Below, one piece after another: positions 21,680 through 28,733 of a stretch of DNA of 30,361 bases (the stretch's first letter is position 1; each line of letters opens with the position of its first letter). The notes below the pieces were generated by a model, which was not told the origin of the DNA, searched no databases, and worked only from the letters and a program-made list of their open reading frames with translations. This DNA is from a virus: the IMG/VR virus record IMGVR_UViG_3300009164_002721, positions 1-30,361 of that record. One strand, written 5' to 3'. Made by a program: the position numbers and the translations under genes.

Positions 21680-23599
21680 TTAAAAAATTGAAGTATAGGT
21701 GTAGTTGAACACGCCGGTATCACCGGATAAGTTATTTCTATAGCTTATCACAATAGTCCATGGGTTCGTTGTAGTCACAGCACCTGTTATATCAAGGAAC
21801 TGCACTTGGAAATCTAATCCTAAAGAATTAGTGTTACTTGGATCCGAACCTGCAAAATCAAATTCGTCGGATAATTGAATTTTTACATTAAGTACGTCTG
21901 CTGATATTGTTAGAACACCGCGTCTAGTAAATGAGTTTGCTAGACTGTTGTAGAAATAGTTTATTGAGTATGTAGTTTGTGCAGTTGGGCCTGTTGTTCT
22001 ATCTGCCGGAGATGCTAGCCACGCAACCGGTAACTTTATAATTTGCTGAAATGATCCTGTTTGAACAAGTTGTATGTTTCGAGTGCCGTTAAGAGAAAAC
22101 ATGCCGTGACCACTAACTTCTGGGACATACGGTATTAATGCAAACGTAGGGTTTGTAGCTGAACTAGGATTACTTAAATCGCCGTGCCGATCCGAAAAGT
22201 CATCTTGGCTAGCATTTCCGTAAGTGGCAAAATATACCTGCGGATATTGGCTAAGAATATTACTACCGCCGTTGTTGCCGACACCTACATACTTGCAGTT
22301 TCTAGTAAAGTTTCCAGTTCCAGTTCCGATAAGCACTGCCTGTTGTTTAATGTTATAAAATTTACAGTTAACGATAGCAGTTTGGCGTGGACCAAACGGA
22401 TTAGCTTGCGTAACTGCGCCACCAAGACCTAAATTAAATCCCTGTAGCGAGTTCGTAAAGAAACCGTCTTCAAAGGTATTATTTAAAATATCAAGTTGTG
22501 AATATACACAATAATTAAATCCATCGATAACTACATTTGCAAAAATGTTATGCTCACAGGTTACTAGTGAGCTTACTGCGGTCATGCTAATACCAATACT
22601 ATAATTTGCTGGTACTCCAGCCCATCCGCCTAGTAATTTAATATTTTCAAATATACCATCGCGCACTGAATTTAATTGTAACAACGTATTGAGCCCAGTT
22701 GTTGTCTGCACAGTTAAGTTTCCAACGTACACCTTACGTGCCTGGGTAGTACTTTGTGCAACACTTGGATCTCTTGATGTTAGAGTAGAACTATCGTTGA
22801 CAAACTGGAATGCTGGCTTAGGCGATGTTACTACAAAGGTACCATTAGTAACTCCTTGATTAACAGGAACTGGATTACTCAATGTAATACTAACTCCTGG
22901 ATTAATTGTTGTTACAGTTGTGTTATTAGGAATACCGCTGCCTGTTACAAAATAACCGACCATGCTACTTACTGCTGTTATGGTTGTAATGATTGGTGAA
23001 TTACTACTGCTTGTACCAGTAAGCGTAATTGCTGTAGGTTGATAATCGATAATAGTTTTATCTATGCCAGCACCAGTCAGCGTTGCATAGCTAGGTATAT
23101 ATAGGGTACTAGTAGTTTTGAATTTACCCGGTGGTAATTGTAATGTTACTCTATTCTTAACTGAGGCTGCTAGGTTGGCTGGGTTGCTAGGATTTAAAAA
23201 TAATTGATCGATAGCACGTTGAATTGCTAGAGTATCATCAACTGCGCCGTCCCCTACTGCACCGAAATTATACAAATTCGTTAGGTCATCTAGTCTACGC
23301 AGAATTGATCTGTATGAAGGAGTATTTGAATTTGGGCCTGTAGTAATTGTAGCATCGTCTGCTTTGTATACATATTGCACGAGACCAAGAAGGTTACCCT
23401 GTATACTTAAATCCTGCTGTGTAATTACTTTTACGTTGCCGACTGCTGGAGCACCTTCGCTCACACTACCACTGCCAATATACAGTTCTTGCGTATCAAT
23501 AGCCCAAGCCATTTCACCGCTGGCTAACTGTGGTAGTCCTGTACCTGCAGTCGCTTGTCCGCGCCGTATTTGAATTCTTGAGATTTGGTAAACAGCCAT
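21680..23599 (-). CDS. Tail fibre/spike with right-handed beta-helix (pectate-lyase-like) domain, 639 aa
   Basis: The N-terminus, residues ~1-60, has the phage fibre motif found in major-tropism-determinant-like proteins: RIQIRRGQATAGTGLPQLASGEMAWA followed by ELYIGSG. Residues ~108-140 (LYNFGAVGDGAVDDTLAIQR) are the standard opening of a pectate-lyase-like beta-helix of phage tailspikes, and SYATLTGAGIDKTII continues it. Repeating short strands with Asn turns run to ~490 (GIFENIKLLGG, NTFEDGFFTNS, AIVNCKFYNIKQQAVLIG). The C-terminal ~150 residues look like a separate beta-sandwich. The likely job is receptor binding and possibly polysaccharide cleavage at the host surface; catalytic residues cannot be picked out. 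The start is controlled by a hairpin overlapping a late promoter. Confidence 0.85.
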   Translation of the reverse strand: MAVYQISRIQIRRGQATAGTGLPQLASGEMAWAIDTQELYIGSGSVSEGAPAVGNVKVITQQDLSIQGNLLGLVQYVYKADDATITTGPNSNTPSYRSILRRLDDLTNLYNFGAVGDGAVDDTLAIQRAIDQLFLNPSNPANLAASVKNRVTLQLPPGKFKTTSTLYIPSYATLTGAGIDKTIIDYQPTAITLTGTSSSNSPIITTITAVSSMVGYFVTGSGIPNNTTVTTINPGVSITLSNPVPVNQGVTNGTFVVTSPKPAFQFVNDSSTLTSRDPSVAQSTTQARKVYVGNLTVQTTTGLNTLLQLNSVRDGIFENIKLLGGWAGVPANYSIGISMTAVSSLVTCEHNIFANVVIDGFNYCVYSQLDILNNTFEDGFFTNSLQGFNLGLGGAVTQANPFGPRQTAIVNCKFYNIKQQAVLIGTGTGNFTRNCKYVGVGNNGGSNILSQYPQVYFATYGNASQDDFSDRHGDLSNPSSATNPTFALIPYVPEVSGHGMFSLNGTRNIQLVQTGSFQQIIKLPVAWLASPADRTTGPTAQTTYSINYFYNSLANSFTRRGVLTISADVLNVKIQLSDEFDFAGSDPSNTNSLGLDFQVQFLDITGAVTTTNPWTIVISYRNNLSGDTGVFNYTYTSIF

Positions 23600-23601
23600 G
23601 A

Positions 23602-23627
23602 AAATATCCTCTTATAGGATATTTATC
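23602..23627 (-). promoter_or_regulatory. Ribosome-site hairpin with an embedded GATAAATA late promoter (tail spike)
   Basis: AAATATCCT-ATAAG-AGGATATTT is a perfect 9-bp hairpin that buries the AGAGGA ribosome binding site of the tail-spike gene. The GATAAATA octamer (23627-23620) lies across the 5' arm. A transcript starting 5-6 bases downstream would begin in the loop (about 23614), lack the 5' arm and expose the site. Confidence 0.65.
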
Positions 23628-24342
23628 ACATTTGTTTGTAGTATTGTTCGACCTTATCCCACCACTTGGCTTCCCAGTAGCTGAAATCTTCGGGTTTTAA
23701 GATAAATTCCTGATATGTGGGTTCTCCCCAGACTAACGGACTAATTTCCGGAGGCTTTACGCACATAAGTACTACACCTTTGCGTATATTTGTACCATGT
23801 ACTGCATTGTGTGCTAGTGCATATGCGGTAAGCTGTAGATAGTATTCTTCAATCCACTCTTCTTTCTTAGGCTTATTACTTTGTTTGTAATCTAAGATAC
23901 TCTCGTCGTTTAAGTGTAAACCGCATCCATCAGTAGTTCCCGCATATATACCGGGATAATATAAGGGCACTTCTACTCCCCATACTTCATTGACATTTTT
24001 AAGTCCGTGTTCAATGACATGCTTGGCCATTTTGTGGCTTTGTATTGAGTACGGGTTAGTTCCAGGTTCGTTTATAACACCTTGCTTGACATAGTCCTCT
24101 AGGAACTTGTGCATTCGTGTGCCACGCCCTGCGGCTTCAGTTACGATCTCCTGTGCCTTAGCTTCGCCTACACGTTTTTTCCAATTGTTAAGAGCATCAA
24201 TCTTGTCTTGTGATTTAGTCTTGTCTAGTATGGTAGTAACTGAGGGAACTTTGGAGCCATCTGGCAAAGCGTACAGTCTTTTACCTTCTACGCTTTTGCG
24301 GTCTATTGGGGTATAGACAAACCGTTCTTTTAGTAGAGTCAT
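23626..24342 (-). CDS. PD-(D/E)XK exonuclease, MGME1/RecB-like
   Basis: The order of conserved elements fits the RecB/Cas4-like nuclease fold: a helix with GRGTRMHKFLEDYV, then EVPLYY, AGTTDGCG (Asp), ILDYKQSNKPK (Asp-x-Lys) and the closing helix YYLQLTAYALAH (Gln, Tyr). MGME1-like members degrade single-stranded DNA ends and are common in marine T4-like phages. From the ATG at 24342 (MTLLKERF) the protein has 238 residues. A TTG at 24372 would add ten residues, but a TTGACT-17-TATACT promoter ends exactly 6 bases before the ATG, so the ATG is the predicted first transcribed base and decides the start. No ribosome binding site is present. Confidence 0.82.
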   Translation of the reverse strand: MTLLKERFVYTPIDRKSVEGKRLYALPDGSKVPSVTTILDKTKSQDKIDALNNWKKRVGEAKAQEIVTEAAGRGTRMHKFLEDYVKQGVINEPGTNPYSIQSHKMAKHVIEHGLKNVNEVWGVEVPLYYPGIYAGTTDGCGLHLNDESILDYKQSNKPKKEEWIEEYYLQLTAYALAHNAVHGTNIRKGVVLMCVKPPEISPLVWGEPTYQEFILKPEDFSYWEAKWWDKVEQYYKQM

Positions 24343-24348
24343 AGAGCA

Positions 24349-24377
24349 AGTATATGCTAACTTGCTACACAAGTCAA
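24349..24377 (-). promoter_or_regulatory. Strong sigma70-type promoter giving a leaderless nuclease mRNA
   Basis: TTGACT (24377-24372), 17-base spacer, TATACT (24354-24349); each hexamer differs from consensus at one position. Six bases separate the -10 box from the ATG at 24342, the same distance as for the exonuclease gene at 11367. Confidence 0.75.
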
Positions 24378-24713
24378 TTAATTAAACGCTCGTTTTGTTG
24401 CGGCCATGGCCATTTGATTAACACCGCTAGGTTTTGGTTGTCCTTGGACTTCAGGTTGGTCGCCTTCGGAGTCTTGAGTTTTAATTACAAGTCCTCTACC
24501 ATCGAATTTATCTACTAGTTTCTTTAGGATTTGATCTTCAGGCGCTTGCGAGTCCCAACGTGCGGCAAATCGACGATAGTCAATATCCGGGGCGCCGTAC
24601 TGTTGTCCTGCTTGATTGAGTGCTTCCCATGACATGGGAGCTGATGATTGTTGATTATCTGCGGCAGCTTGCATCGCCCTTAGTGTTAAAACTAAGGGGT
24701 CAGCACTTTCCAT
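24378..24713 (-). CDS. Hypothetical protein, 111 aa
   Basis: No family is recognised. The N-terminal half is helical and Ala/Gln-rich (LTLRAMQAAADNQQSSAPMS), the middle has YGAPDIDYRRFAARWDSQ, and a polar Gln/Pro/Gly-rich segment precedes a helical tail NQMAMAATKRAFN. The middle segment recurs as a conserved-looking unit but I cannot name it. The start overlaps the stop of the upstream 327-aa gene by one base, so the two are coupled. The end lies next to the leaderless promoter of the nuclease gene. A virion-associated or scaffold-associated role is possible from its neighbours. Confidence 0.55.
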   Translation of the reverse strand: MESADPLVLTLRAMQAAADNQQSSAPMSWEALNQAGQQYGAPDIDYRRFAARWDSQAPEDQILKKLVDKFDGRGLVIKTQDSEGDQPEVQGQPKPSGVNQMAMAATKRAFN

Positions 24714-25696
24714 TACTTTTTTTTTGAGTTTAACAAGATGCCTAGTCTGCGGCTGTAATCAACGCTTTCACGCTTTTCACGTCCTGCTTCACCGCCTGGT
24801 ACTGGAGGTAATTCTTCTCCACCCATATCTGGTTCTCCGCCCATATCTGGAACTGGAGGTAATTCTTCTCCGCCGCCCAGTCCGCCTGCTTCTGGTGCTG
24901 GTGCGCCCATTGTTGGAGCCTCTCCGCCTGATACAAGTGCTAATGCGCCTGATAAGCCTTGACGACTTGTTTCTAATGTTGTATAGATTGATTCTAGTGC
25001 AGGTTTAACTGCTTGTTCATATTTGCTAGCAACATCACTGCCTAGTGTTTCTCTTATAGAGTCCATTAATTCTAGTAGATGTTCAGCTTTTAATTGAGCT
25101 GTATCTTCCAGCCAGCCTGTAATTTGGTCGACCATGTCTTTAGTTGCCATGATTACAGAAGCTTTTGTCTCTTCGCCTTCTGCGAGATATACTATGTGTT
25201 CTGCTACGCTTTCTCTTAGATCGTAACGTGTTGTTAATTCGGATACTAGTTCTTCTTGATCTGATTCGCCTACATTGATACGGTTGATTGCTGAGTCGAT
25301 CCAACTTTCTGGAACTGAATGATCTTCTGCCTTTTTACGCATTGATGCAAAATAGATTTGTTTAGTTTTTGCTTCGTCAGTTTTTTGTTTTTGTACTTCG
25401 GCCTTTGAAGGTTTCTTTTTAGTAACTTCTTCTTTCGGATTCATTTCGCGTTCCATGATCTCTTGATTAATAACATCTAGTAGTGCGCGAGTCTTTTGAT
25501 ATTTTTGACTGCCATTTACACTGTCAAAACTTTCGCTAACTTCTAGCTGGCTGATTTCTGTACGTAGTTTGTTTCGTACATCTTCAAGCTGAGCTTCATT
25601 AAATTGCTCTAAGTTAAGTTTGTATCCAAACTTCTTTGCTAGGCTCTCGTTGAGTGCCTTGCTAGTTACTGGTTTTGAAATTTCTCTAATTTGCAT
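24713..25696 (-). CDS. Hypothetical 327-aa protein with possible capsid-targeting N-terminus and Gly/Pro/Glu repeats
   Basis: The protein starts MQIRE|ISKPV, with an (I/L)-x-E site five residues in. Residues ~25-100 are helical (FNEAQLEDVRNKLRTEISQLE, then YQKTRALLDVINQEIMERE), followed by a Lys-rich stretch and two more helical domains (~115-170 and ~180-250). Residues ~262-305 contain Gly/Pro/Glu/Met repeats (GGEELPPVP twice, DMGGEPDMGG). Late genes of this type in T4-like phages include prohead core proteins, but no homology is evident. A perfect TATAAATA octamer ends 27 bases upstream of the ATG, indicating late expression. Function unknown; scaffold or packaged protein suspected. Confidence 0.55.
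   Translation of the reverse strand: MQIREISKPVTSKALNESLAKKFGYKLNLEQFNEAQLEDVRNKLRTEISQLEVSESFDSVNGSQKYQKTRALLDVINQEIMEREMNPKEEVTKKKPSKAEVQKQKTDEAKTKQIYFASMRKKAEDHSVPESWIDSAINRINVGESDQEELVSELTTRYDLRESVAEHIVYLAEGEETKASVIMATKDMVDQITGWLEDTAQLKAEHLLELMDSIRETLGSDVASKYEQAVKPALESIYTTLETSRQGLSGALALVSGGEAPTMGAPAPEAGGLGGGEELPPVPDMGGEPDMGGEELPPVPGGEAGREKRESVDYSRRLGILLNSKKK
24801..24871 (-). repeat. Imperfect direct repeat coding for GGEELPPVP units
   Basis: The 20-base string actggaggtaattcttctcc (plus strand) occurs at 24801-24820 and 24852-24871, with cccatatctgg repeated between them. It encodes the Gly-Gly-Glu-Glu-Leu-Pro-Pro-Val repeat of the 327-aa protein. Copy number may vary between related phages by slippage. 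Confidence 0.8.
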
Positions 25697-25723
25697 GGTA
25701 GTTTCCTAAGCGTCTCTTATTCT

Positions 25724-25731
25724 TATTTATA
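25724..25731 (-). promoter_or_regulatory. Perfect T4-type late promoter TATAAATA upstream of the 327-aa gene
   Basis: TATAAATA, beginning at the last codons of the preceding gene, is followed by AGAATAAGAGACGC; the ATG is 27 bases downstream. No -35 box is visible. Confidence 0.6.
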
Positions 25732-26185
25732 CAAAACTCCACTTAAACATTGTAGAAATCTCTTCCTTGTAATGTTCAGTTAAGAATGTTGTGTGTTCTA
25801 ATTTATTTAACAAAACTAAAAATCTATTGTAATCTTTAGCAGTTTTGATGTTGTGTCGATATATCATTTGATCGCAGTAGTTAGCCCAGTATCTGTTATC
25901 TAATCGTTTGATTTCAAAGAATTTATCTAAATGCGTGTTATTATATGCCTTAGCTGCCATTATTGCGCAGGTTTTTAGATAAAATTGATCTACTTCGTCC
26001 TGACTGCCCTTACGGTAAAGTCCCCAATTTTTATGATGATTGAGTTTTACGCAGTAGTCTTTATAGGTAACACTCCCATCAGAGCTAACTGTTATAGGTA
26101 GTGTCTTTTTTAAGTCTGTTTCAAAATGCTCTGCTAGCTCTTTGATAACTCGACCTTGTGGTTTTTTATGTTTATTGTTTTTCAT
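25727..26185 (-). CDS. Hypothetical protein, 152 aa
   Basis: No family is recognised. The N-terminus is basic (MKNNKHKKPQGRVIKELAEH), and a beta-rich segment (LPITVSSDGSVTYKDYCVKLN) leads to a helical C-terminal region with many aromatic residues (RYWANYCDQMIYRHN, YKEEISTMFKWSFV). I chose the ATG at 26185; a TTG two codons earlier is less likely. It overlaps the end of the upstream 67-aa gene by 14 bases. A charged helical protein of this kind could bind nucleic acid, but nothing proves it. Confidence 0.55.
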   Translation of the reverse strand: MKNNKHKKPQGRVIKELAEHFETDLKKTLPITVSSDGSVTYKDYCVKLNHHKNWGLYRKGSQDEVDQFYLKTCAIMAAKAYNNTHLDKFFEIKRLDNRYWANYCDQMIYRHNIKTAKDYNRFLVLLNKLEHTTFLTEHYKEEISTMFKWSFV

Positions 26186-26375
26186 TTGCAACTACGGTAG
26201 GATTGTGTTGTCCTACTTTAGTTACCAAACTTTTACGAATCATGGCCTGGATTCTGAACTGATCGTGCTCACTTAGCGAACTTAACCTAACGGGATTTTT
26301 AAGCTTCTCAAGAAGCTGGGCTTCCTCGTTAGTAGTCCAGATCTTAAAATCCTGGATTAGTTCGTTTATTTTCAT
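26172..26375 (-). CDS. Small hypothetical protein, 67 aa, with targeting-peptide-like N-terminus
   Basis: The protein starts MKINE|LIQDFKIW, similar to the MKI/MRI-type N-termini of its neighbours, with an I-N-E site at residues 3-5. The rest is helical (EEAQLLEKLKNPVRLSSLSEHDQ, then RIQAMIRKSLV) and polar. The ATG overlaps the stop of the 239-aa gene by four bases (ATGA). Its short length and coupling to packaged-looking neighbours suggest a small internal head protein, but there is no homology to support this. Confidence 0.55.
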   Translation of the reverse strand: MKINELIQDFKIWTTNEEAQLLEKLKNPVRLSSLSEHDQFRIQAMIRKSLVTKVGQHNPTVVANEKQ

Positions 26376-27091
26376 CTAAGCCCAGCGATCATACGCATTT
26401 TTTCTAGTAGCTCGTCATCTGCTGATTTTGATACCGATCTTGACTCGTGCTTGTTGTATTTTTCAAAATCTTTGTCGCGTACATCGTTAATAAATGCATC
26501 AGTGCCGTCACCATGCGAAGGGCCGCCGACTTCTCCGCCACCTTGTGCGATAGTGTCTTTATGCTCTTCTTCCATGCCAAATGCACCTTTGATTTTATCA
26601 ATCATACCCGGCTGCTTCATTCCTGGTGGAAGGGCATCGTAAGGCATGTCTTGTACAATGCTTGGATTTTGTTTAATCCATTTCACTGGATCTGGTTCAA
26701 CTGGTTTTAAGTTGCCGTTTGCATCTAATGGTGCGCCCATACCTGCGCCCGGCTCACCTGCTAGTGAGTGTTGATCTTTGAGATAGTTGATACGGTATGC
26801 ATAGAACTTTCTCAACCAAGGTTCTCTAGCTTGATTCATTAATTGTGTTAGTTGAGCTGTTTGTGGATCGTTACCAGTATCTTCTGGAGTCGCTGTATCG
26901 CCACTATTAACAGTCATACCTGGACGTATTTCACCATGTTCGGGTGGCTTAACACTTACTGAATTATTTGGGCCTGGCATTAGATCTGAGGTTTTAACCT
27001 GTGTGTCTTTACCTGCTAGATTTACTACTGCGGAATCTCCGCTAATACTTTTAATAGTATCGTCTTCACCTAATATGTCTTTAATTTTCAT
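26372..27091 (-). CDS. Hypothetical 239-aa protein with targeting-peptide-like N-terminus
   Basis: The protein starts MKIKDILGE|DDTIKS, a short amphipathic helix ending in L-G-E, like T4 capsid-targeting peptides. Residues ~18-60 form a small beta domain (GDSAVVNLAGKDTQVKTSDL, HGEIRPGMTV), then ~85-110 a basic helix (REPWLRKFYAYRINYLKDQHS). The remainder is Gly/Pro/Asp-rich and disordered-looking, and it ends with ELLEKMRMIAGLR. It overlaps the nucleotidyltransferase gene by one base and the 67-aa gene by four. Function unknown; packaged internal protein suspected. Confidence 0.55.
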   Translation of the reverse strand: MKIKDILGEDDTIKSISGDSAVVNLAGKDTQVKTSDLMPGPNNSVSVKPPEHGEIRPGMTVNSGDTATPEDTGNDPQTAQLTQLMNQAREPWLRKFYAYRINYLKDQHSLAGEPGAGMGAPLDANGNLKPVEPDPVKWIKQNPSIVQDMPYDALPPGMKQPGMIDKIKGAFGMEEEHKDTIAQGGGEVGGPSHGDGTDAFINDVRDKDFEKYNKHESRSVSKSADDELLEKMRMIAGLR

Positions 27092-27783
27092 TATTGTTCC
27101 TCGAGGCTTAATTCAGCACTGGTTAGTTTATCTATGTATTTACGCAATTTTTCAATTTGTCCGCGAGCTCTGAGCAGTTTAAATGCTAGGTTTTCCACGC
27201 TTTGTTCGCCATTTGACTCTAGACCAGCTTTGCGTAGACGTTTTAGCTCGTCCATAACTAGCTTGCATTGTTCAATGTCCTTGCCACGCATGGCGCTGTT
27301 GATCTTAGCAGAGTAGCTACGTGCTTTATTCTTGATAGCCTTCGGCTCAACTGTAGGCTCAGTGTGTTCTGGCTCAGATACCCAACGGTCTCGCTTAACG
27401 CTGTAAATTCCGTTGCTAACATGCTTTTGTTCTGCAGGCTGTACATACAACTCTACTGGTATATCTTTTATGCTTAGTTTATAAGTTGTGTTGTATTGAT
27501 TTTTCTTAGCTGAAAATAGTTCTTCGTCTTTGCTACTAACATCCTTGACAATTAGATGTAGATCTATGTCGCTGTAGTCGCTGTAATTATAGCCAGCACT
27601 AGAACCACTTAGGGTTATATCAGTCAGTCGTAGGTTAGGAATATTAAGATAGTCTATAAAATGATTGGCTATCTTTAGAAGTTTTGTGCGAACTTCGGGC
27701 CGCATCGAATTGTCATTCCAAATCTCAGGATTTAGATGATGGTGGTGCGGATTAGGGTCAACTGAAAGTTCTTGGAATTGCAT
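27091..27783 (-). CDS. Nucleotidyltransferase (Pol beta/MNT superfamily), 230 aa
   Basis: The defining motif G-S-x9-S-D-I-D-L is present as LSGSSAGYNYSDYSDIDLHLIV (Gly, Ser, and the two metal-binding Asp). A third acidic position is probably the Glu in IPVELYVQ. Such enzymes transfer nucleotides to proteins, RNA or small molecules; the substrate here is unknown. Upstream of the motif lies ...PEVRTKLLKIANHFIDYL, and the C-terminal ~90 residues are a helical, basic domain (KNKARSYSAKINSAM, RARGQIEKLRKYIDKL). The N-terminus MQFQE|LSV weakly resembles targeting peptides. A GTTAAATA octamer ends 5 bases before the ATG, so the mRNA is predicted to be leaderless. Confidence 0.8.
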   Translation of the reverse strand: MQFQELSVDPNPHHHHLNPEIWNDNSMRPEVRTKLLKIANHFIDYLNIPNLRLTDITLSGSSAGYNYSDYSDIDLHLIVKDVSSKDEELFSAKKNQYNTTYKLSIKDIPVELYVQPAEQKHVSNGIYSVKRDRWVSEPEHTEPTVEPKAIKNKARSYSAKINSAMRGKDIEQCKLVMDELKRLRKAGLESNGEQSVENLAFKLLRARGQIEKLRKYIDKLTSAELSLEEQ

Positions 27784-27788
27784 TCATG

Positions 27789-27796
27789 TATTTAAC
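27789..27796 (-). promoter_or_regulatory. Late-type octamer GTTAAATA five bases before the nucleotidyltransferase ATG
   Basis: GTTAAATA-CATGA-ATG: the A of the ATG lies at the position where a T4-type late transcript would begin. No ribosome binding site is present. Confidence 0.45.
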
Positions 27797-27800
27797 TGAA

Positions 27801-28148
27801 TTACAATCCTAGGAACTTTAATAAGTGTGGCAGATTCATAGTATTGATCCAACCAGCACCTGCCGCAAACGCCATGGCGGCCAGTGCGTACTTGACCCAT
27901 TTGTCTTTGGTAGTTTGTAGGTCTTTGATTTTGTCAGCTAGATCTGAATGTTGACTGTTGCTGGCTTCTGCCATTTCACACAGTTTTTTATCTAGTAGAT
28001 CGCGGGTAATATCCAAACAGTCATGCATTTCTTTGACGTCGCCTTTGAGGTCGTCAAGTTTTTCTTCTATCGCATATACTTTGGTTTCTACTATTGCTAC
28101 TCGCTCTGGTAGCATAGCTAATTGTGCTACAGCTTCTTTTGTCGCCAT
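27801..28148 (-). CDS. Coiled-coil protein with C-terminal membrane helix, 115 aa (XhlA-like topology)
   Basis: Residues ~1-80 are a long coiled coil (VAIVETKVYAIEEKLDDLKG, then LDITRDLLDKKLCEMAE). A single membrane helix follows at ~85-105 (VKYALAAMAFAAGAGWI), with a short hydrophobic tail (LPHLLKFLGL). This layout resembles XhlA/hemolysin-type accessory lysis proteins and some phage membrane-anchored proteins, but sequence identity to XhlA is not evident. GGAGAG lies ahead of the ATG at 28148. The leader contains a 6-bp hairpin and a GCTAAATA late-type octamer further up. A second lysis or membrane-remodelling role is possible. Confidence 0.6.
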   Translation of the reverse strand: MATKEAVAQLAMLPERVAIVETKVYAIEEKLDDLKGDVKEMHDCLDITRDLLDKKLCEMAEASNSQHSDLADKIKDLQTTKDKWVKYALAAMAFAAGAGWINTMNLPHLLKFLGL

Positions 28149-28175
28149 CTTGGCTCTCCAATGTTTTAAGTCAGG

Positions 28176-28190
28176 GACTCGCTCCGAGTC
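28176..28190 (-). promoter_or_regulatory. Leader hairpin GACTCG-GAG-CGAGTC
   Basis: A perfect 6-bp stem with a 3-base loop lies 28 bases before the ATG at 28148. No T-tract follows, so it is not a clear terminator. A GCTAAATA octamer at 28259-28252 could start a leader that includes it. Confidence 0.4.
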
Positions 28191-28250
28191 ATGTGCCTAG
28201 TGTATGATTGAATGCCTAAGTGTTAATGTGTGCTAAATTTGCCTACAACT

Positions 28251-28652
28251 TTATTTAGCGAAGAATGAAATATTTCTGCCTGGATCTTCGGTATTAAACA
28301 CTGCGTATTTTTGTTCCATAGCTTCGTCAAGACCCGATATATAAGGAACTAGCACGAAGTCGCTGATTAGATGGCCGACTGGGTCTGTGTCAGTGGCGTA
28401 GACATAATCACGTTCAGTACTAAAATCAAAACGCCAAACTCGAATAATTTTTTTAGTGTCAAAGCCTACTAGGTGGCCGGCAACTTCAGTAACAACCGGT
28501 CCTTGATTATAGATAATGTTACTTCTGATACCTAATGTTTGTATAACTGTCTGAAAGTTCTGTTCTTTCCATCGTGCGATTTCCTTGCCCGATTCATTAC
28601 GAGTTTGACCGGTGTGCGTGATATCGACTAGAGTATATAGTTTGTATTCCAT
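28251..28652 (-). CDS. Conserved-looking phage hypothetical protein, 133 aa
   Basis: No family can be named. The sequence is mixed alpha/beta with several sharp motifs: YKLYTLVDITHTGQ at the N-terminus, GKEIARWKEQNFQTVIQTLG, and IRVWRFDFSTERDYVY. These look like strongly conserved positions (His, Trp, Arg), and I recall similar proteins in environmental T4-like phages. I use the ATG at 28652 (MEYKLY); another ATG two codons upstream (28658) lies inside the GTTAAATA octamer, whereas the ATG at 28652 is exactly five bases after it, so a leaderless transcript would begin there. No ribosome binding site is present at either. Confidence 0.6.
   Translation of the reverse strand: MEYKLYTLVDITHTGQTRNESGKEIARWKEQNFQTVIQTLGIRSNIIYNQGPVVTEVAGHLVGFDTKKIIRVWRFDFSTERDYVYATDTDPVGHLISDFVLVPYISGLDEAMEQKYAVFNTEDPGRNISFFAK
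28252..28259 (-). promoter_or_regulatory. Late-type octamer GCTAAATA
   Basis: Two mismatches to TATAAATA. It overlaps the 3' end of the 134-aa hypothetical gene and would produce a ~98-base leader for the coiled-coil gene. Confidence 0.3.
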
Positions 28653-28657
28653 GCACA

Positions 28658-28665
28658 TATTTAAC
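28658..28665 (-). promoter_or_regulatory. Late-type octamer GTTAAATA five bases before the 28652 ATG
   Basis: GTTAAATA-TGTGC-ATG has the same spacing as the nucleotidyltransferase gene. It comes 11 bases after a strong terminator, so the gene must have its own promoter. Confidence 0.5.
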
Positions 28666-28670
28666 CCAAC

Positions 28671-28693
28671 AAAAAAGGACTCCGAAGAGTCCT
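28671..28693 (-). terminator. Rho-independent terminator after the 168-aa gene
   Basis: The minus strand reads AGGACTC-TTCG-GAGTCCT followed by TTTTT: a 7-bp stem, a very stable UUCG loop and a T-run. This is the clearest intrinsic terminator in the window. It ends transcription from the TATAAATA promoter at 29320 after the single 168-aa gene. Confidence 0.92.
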
Positions 28694-28733
28694 GATTTGC
28701 TTCCCATCCCTGAGAATAAACTTAATTTACAAA

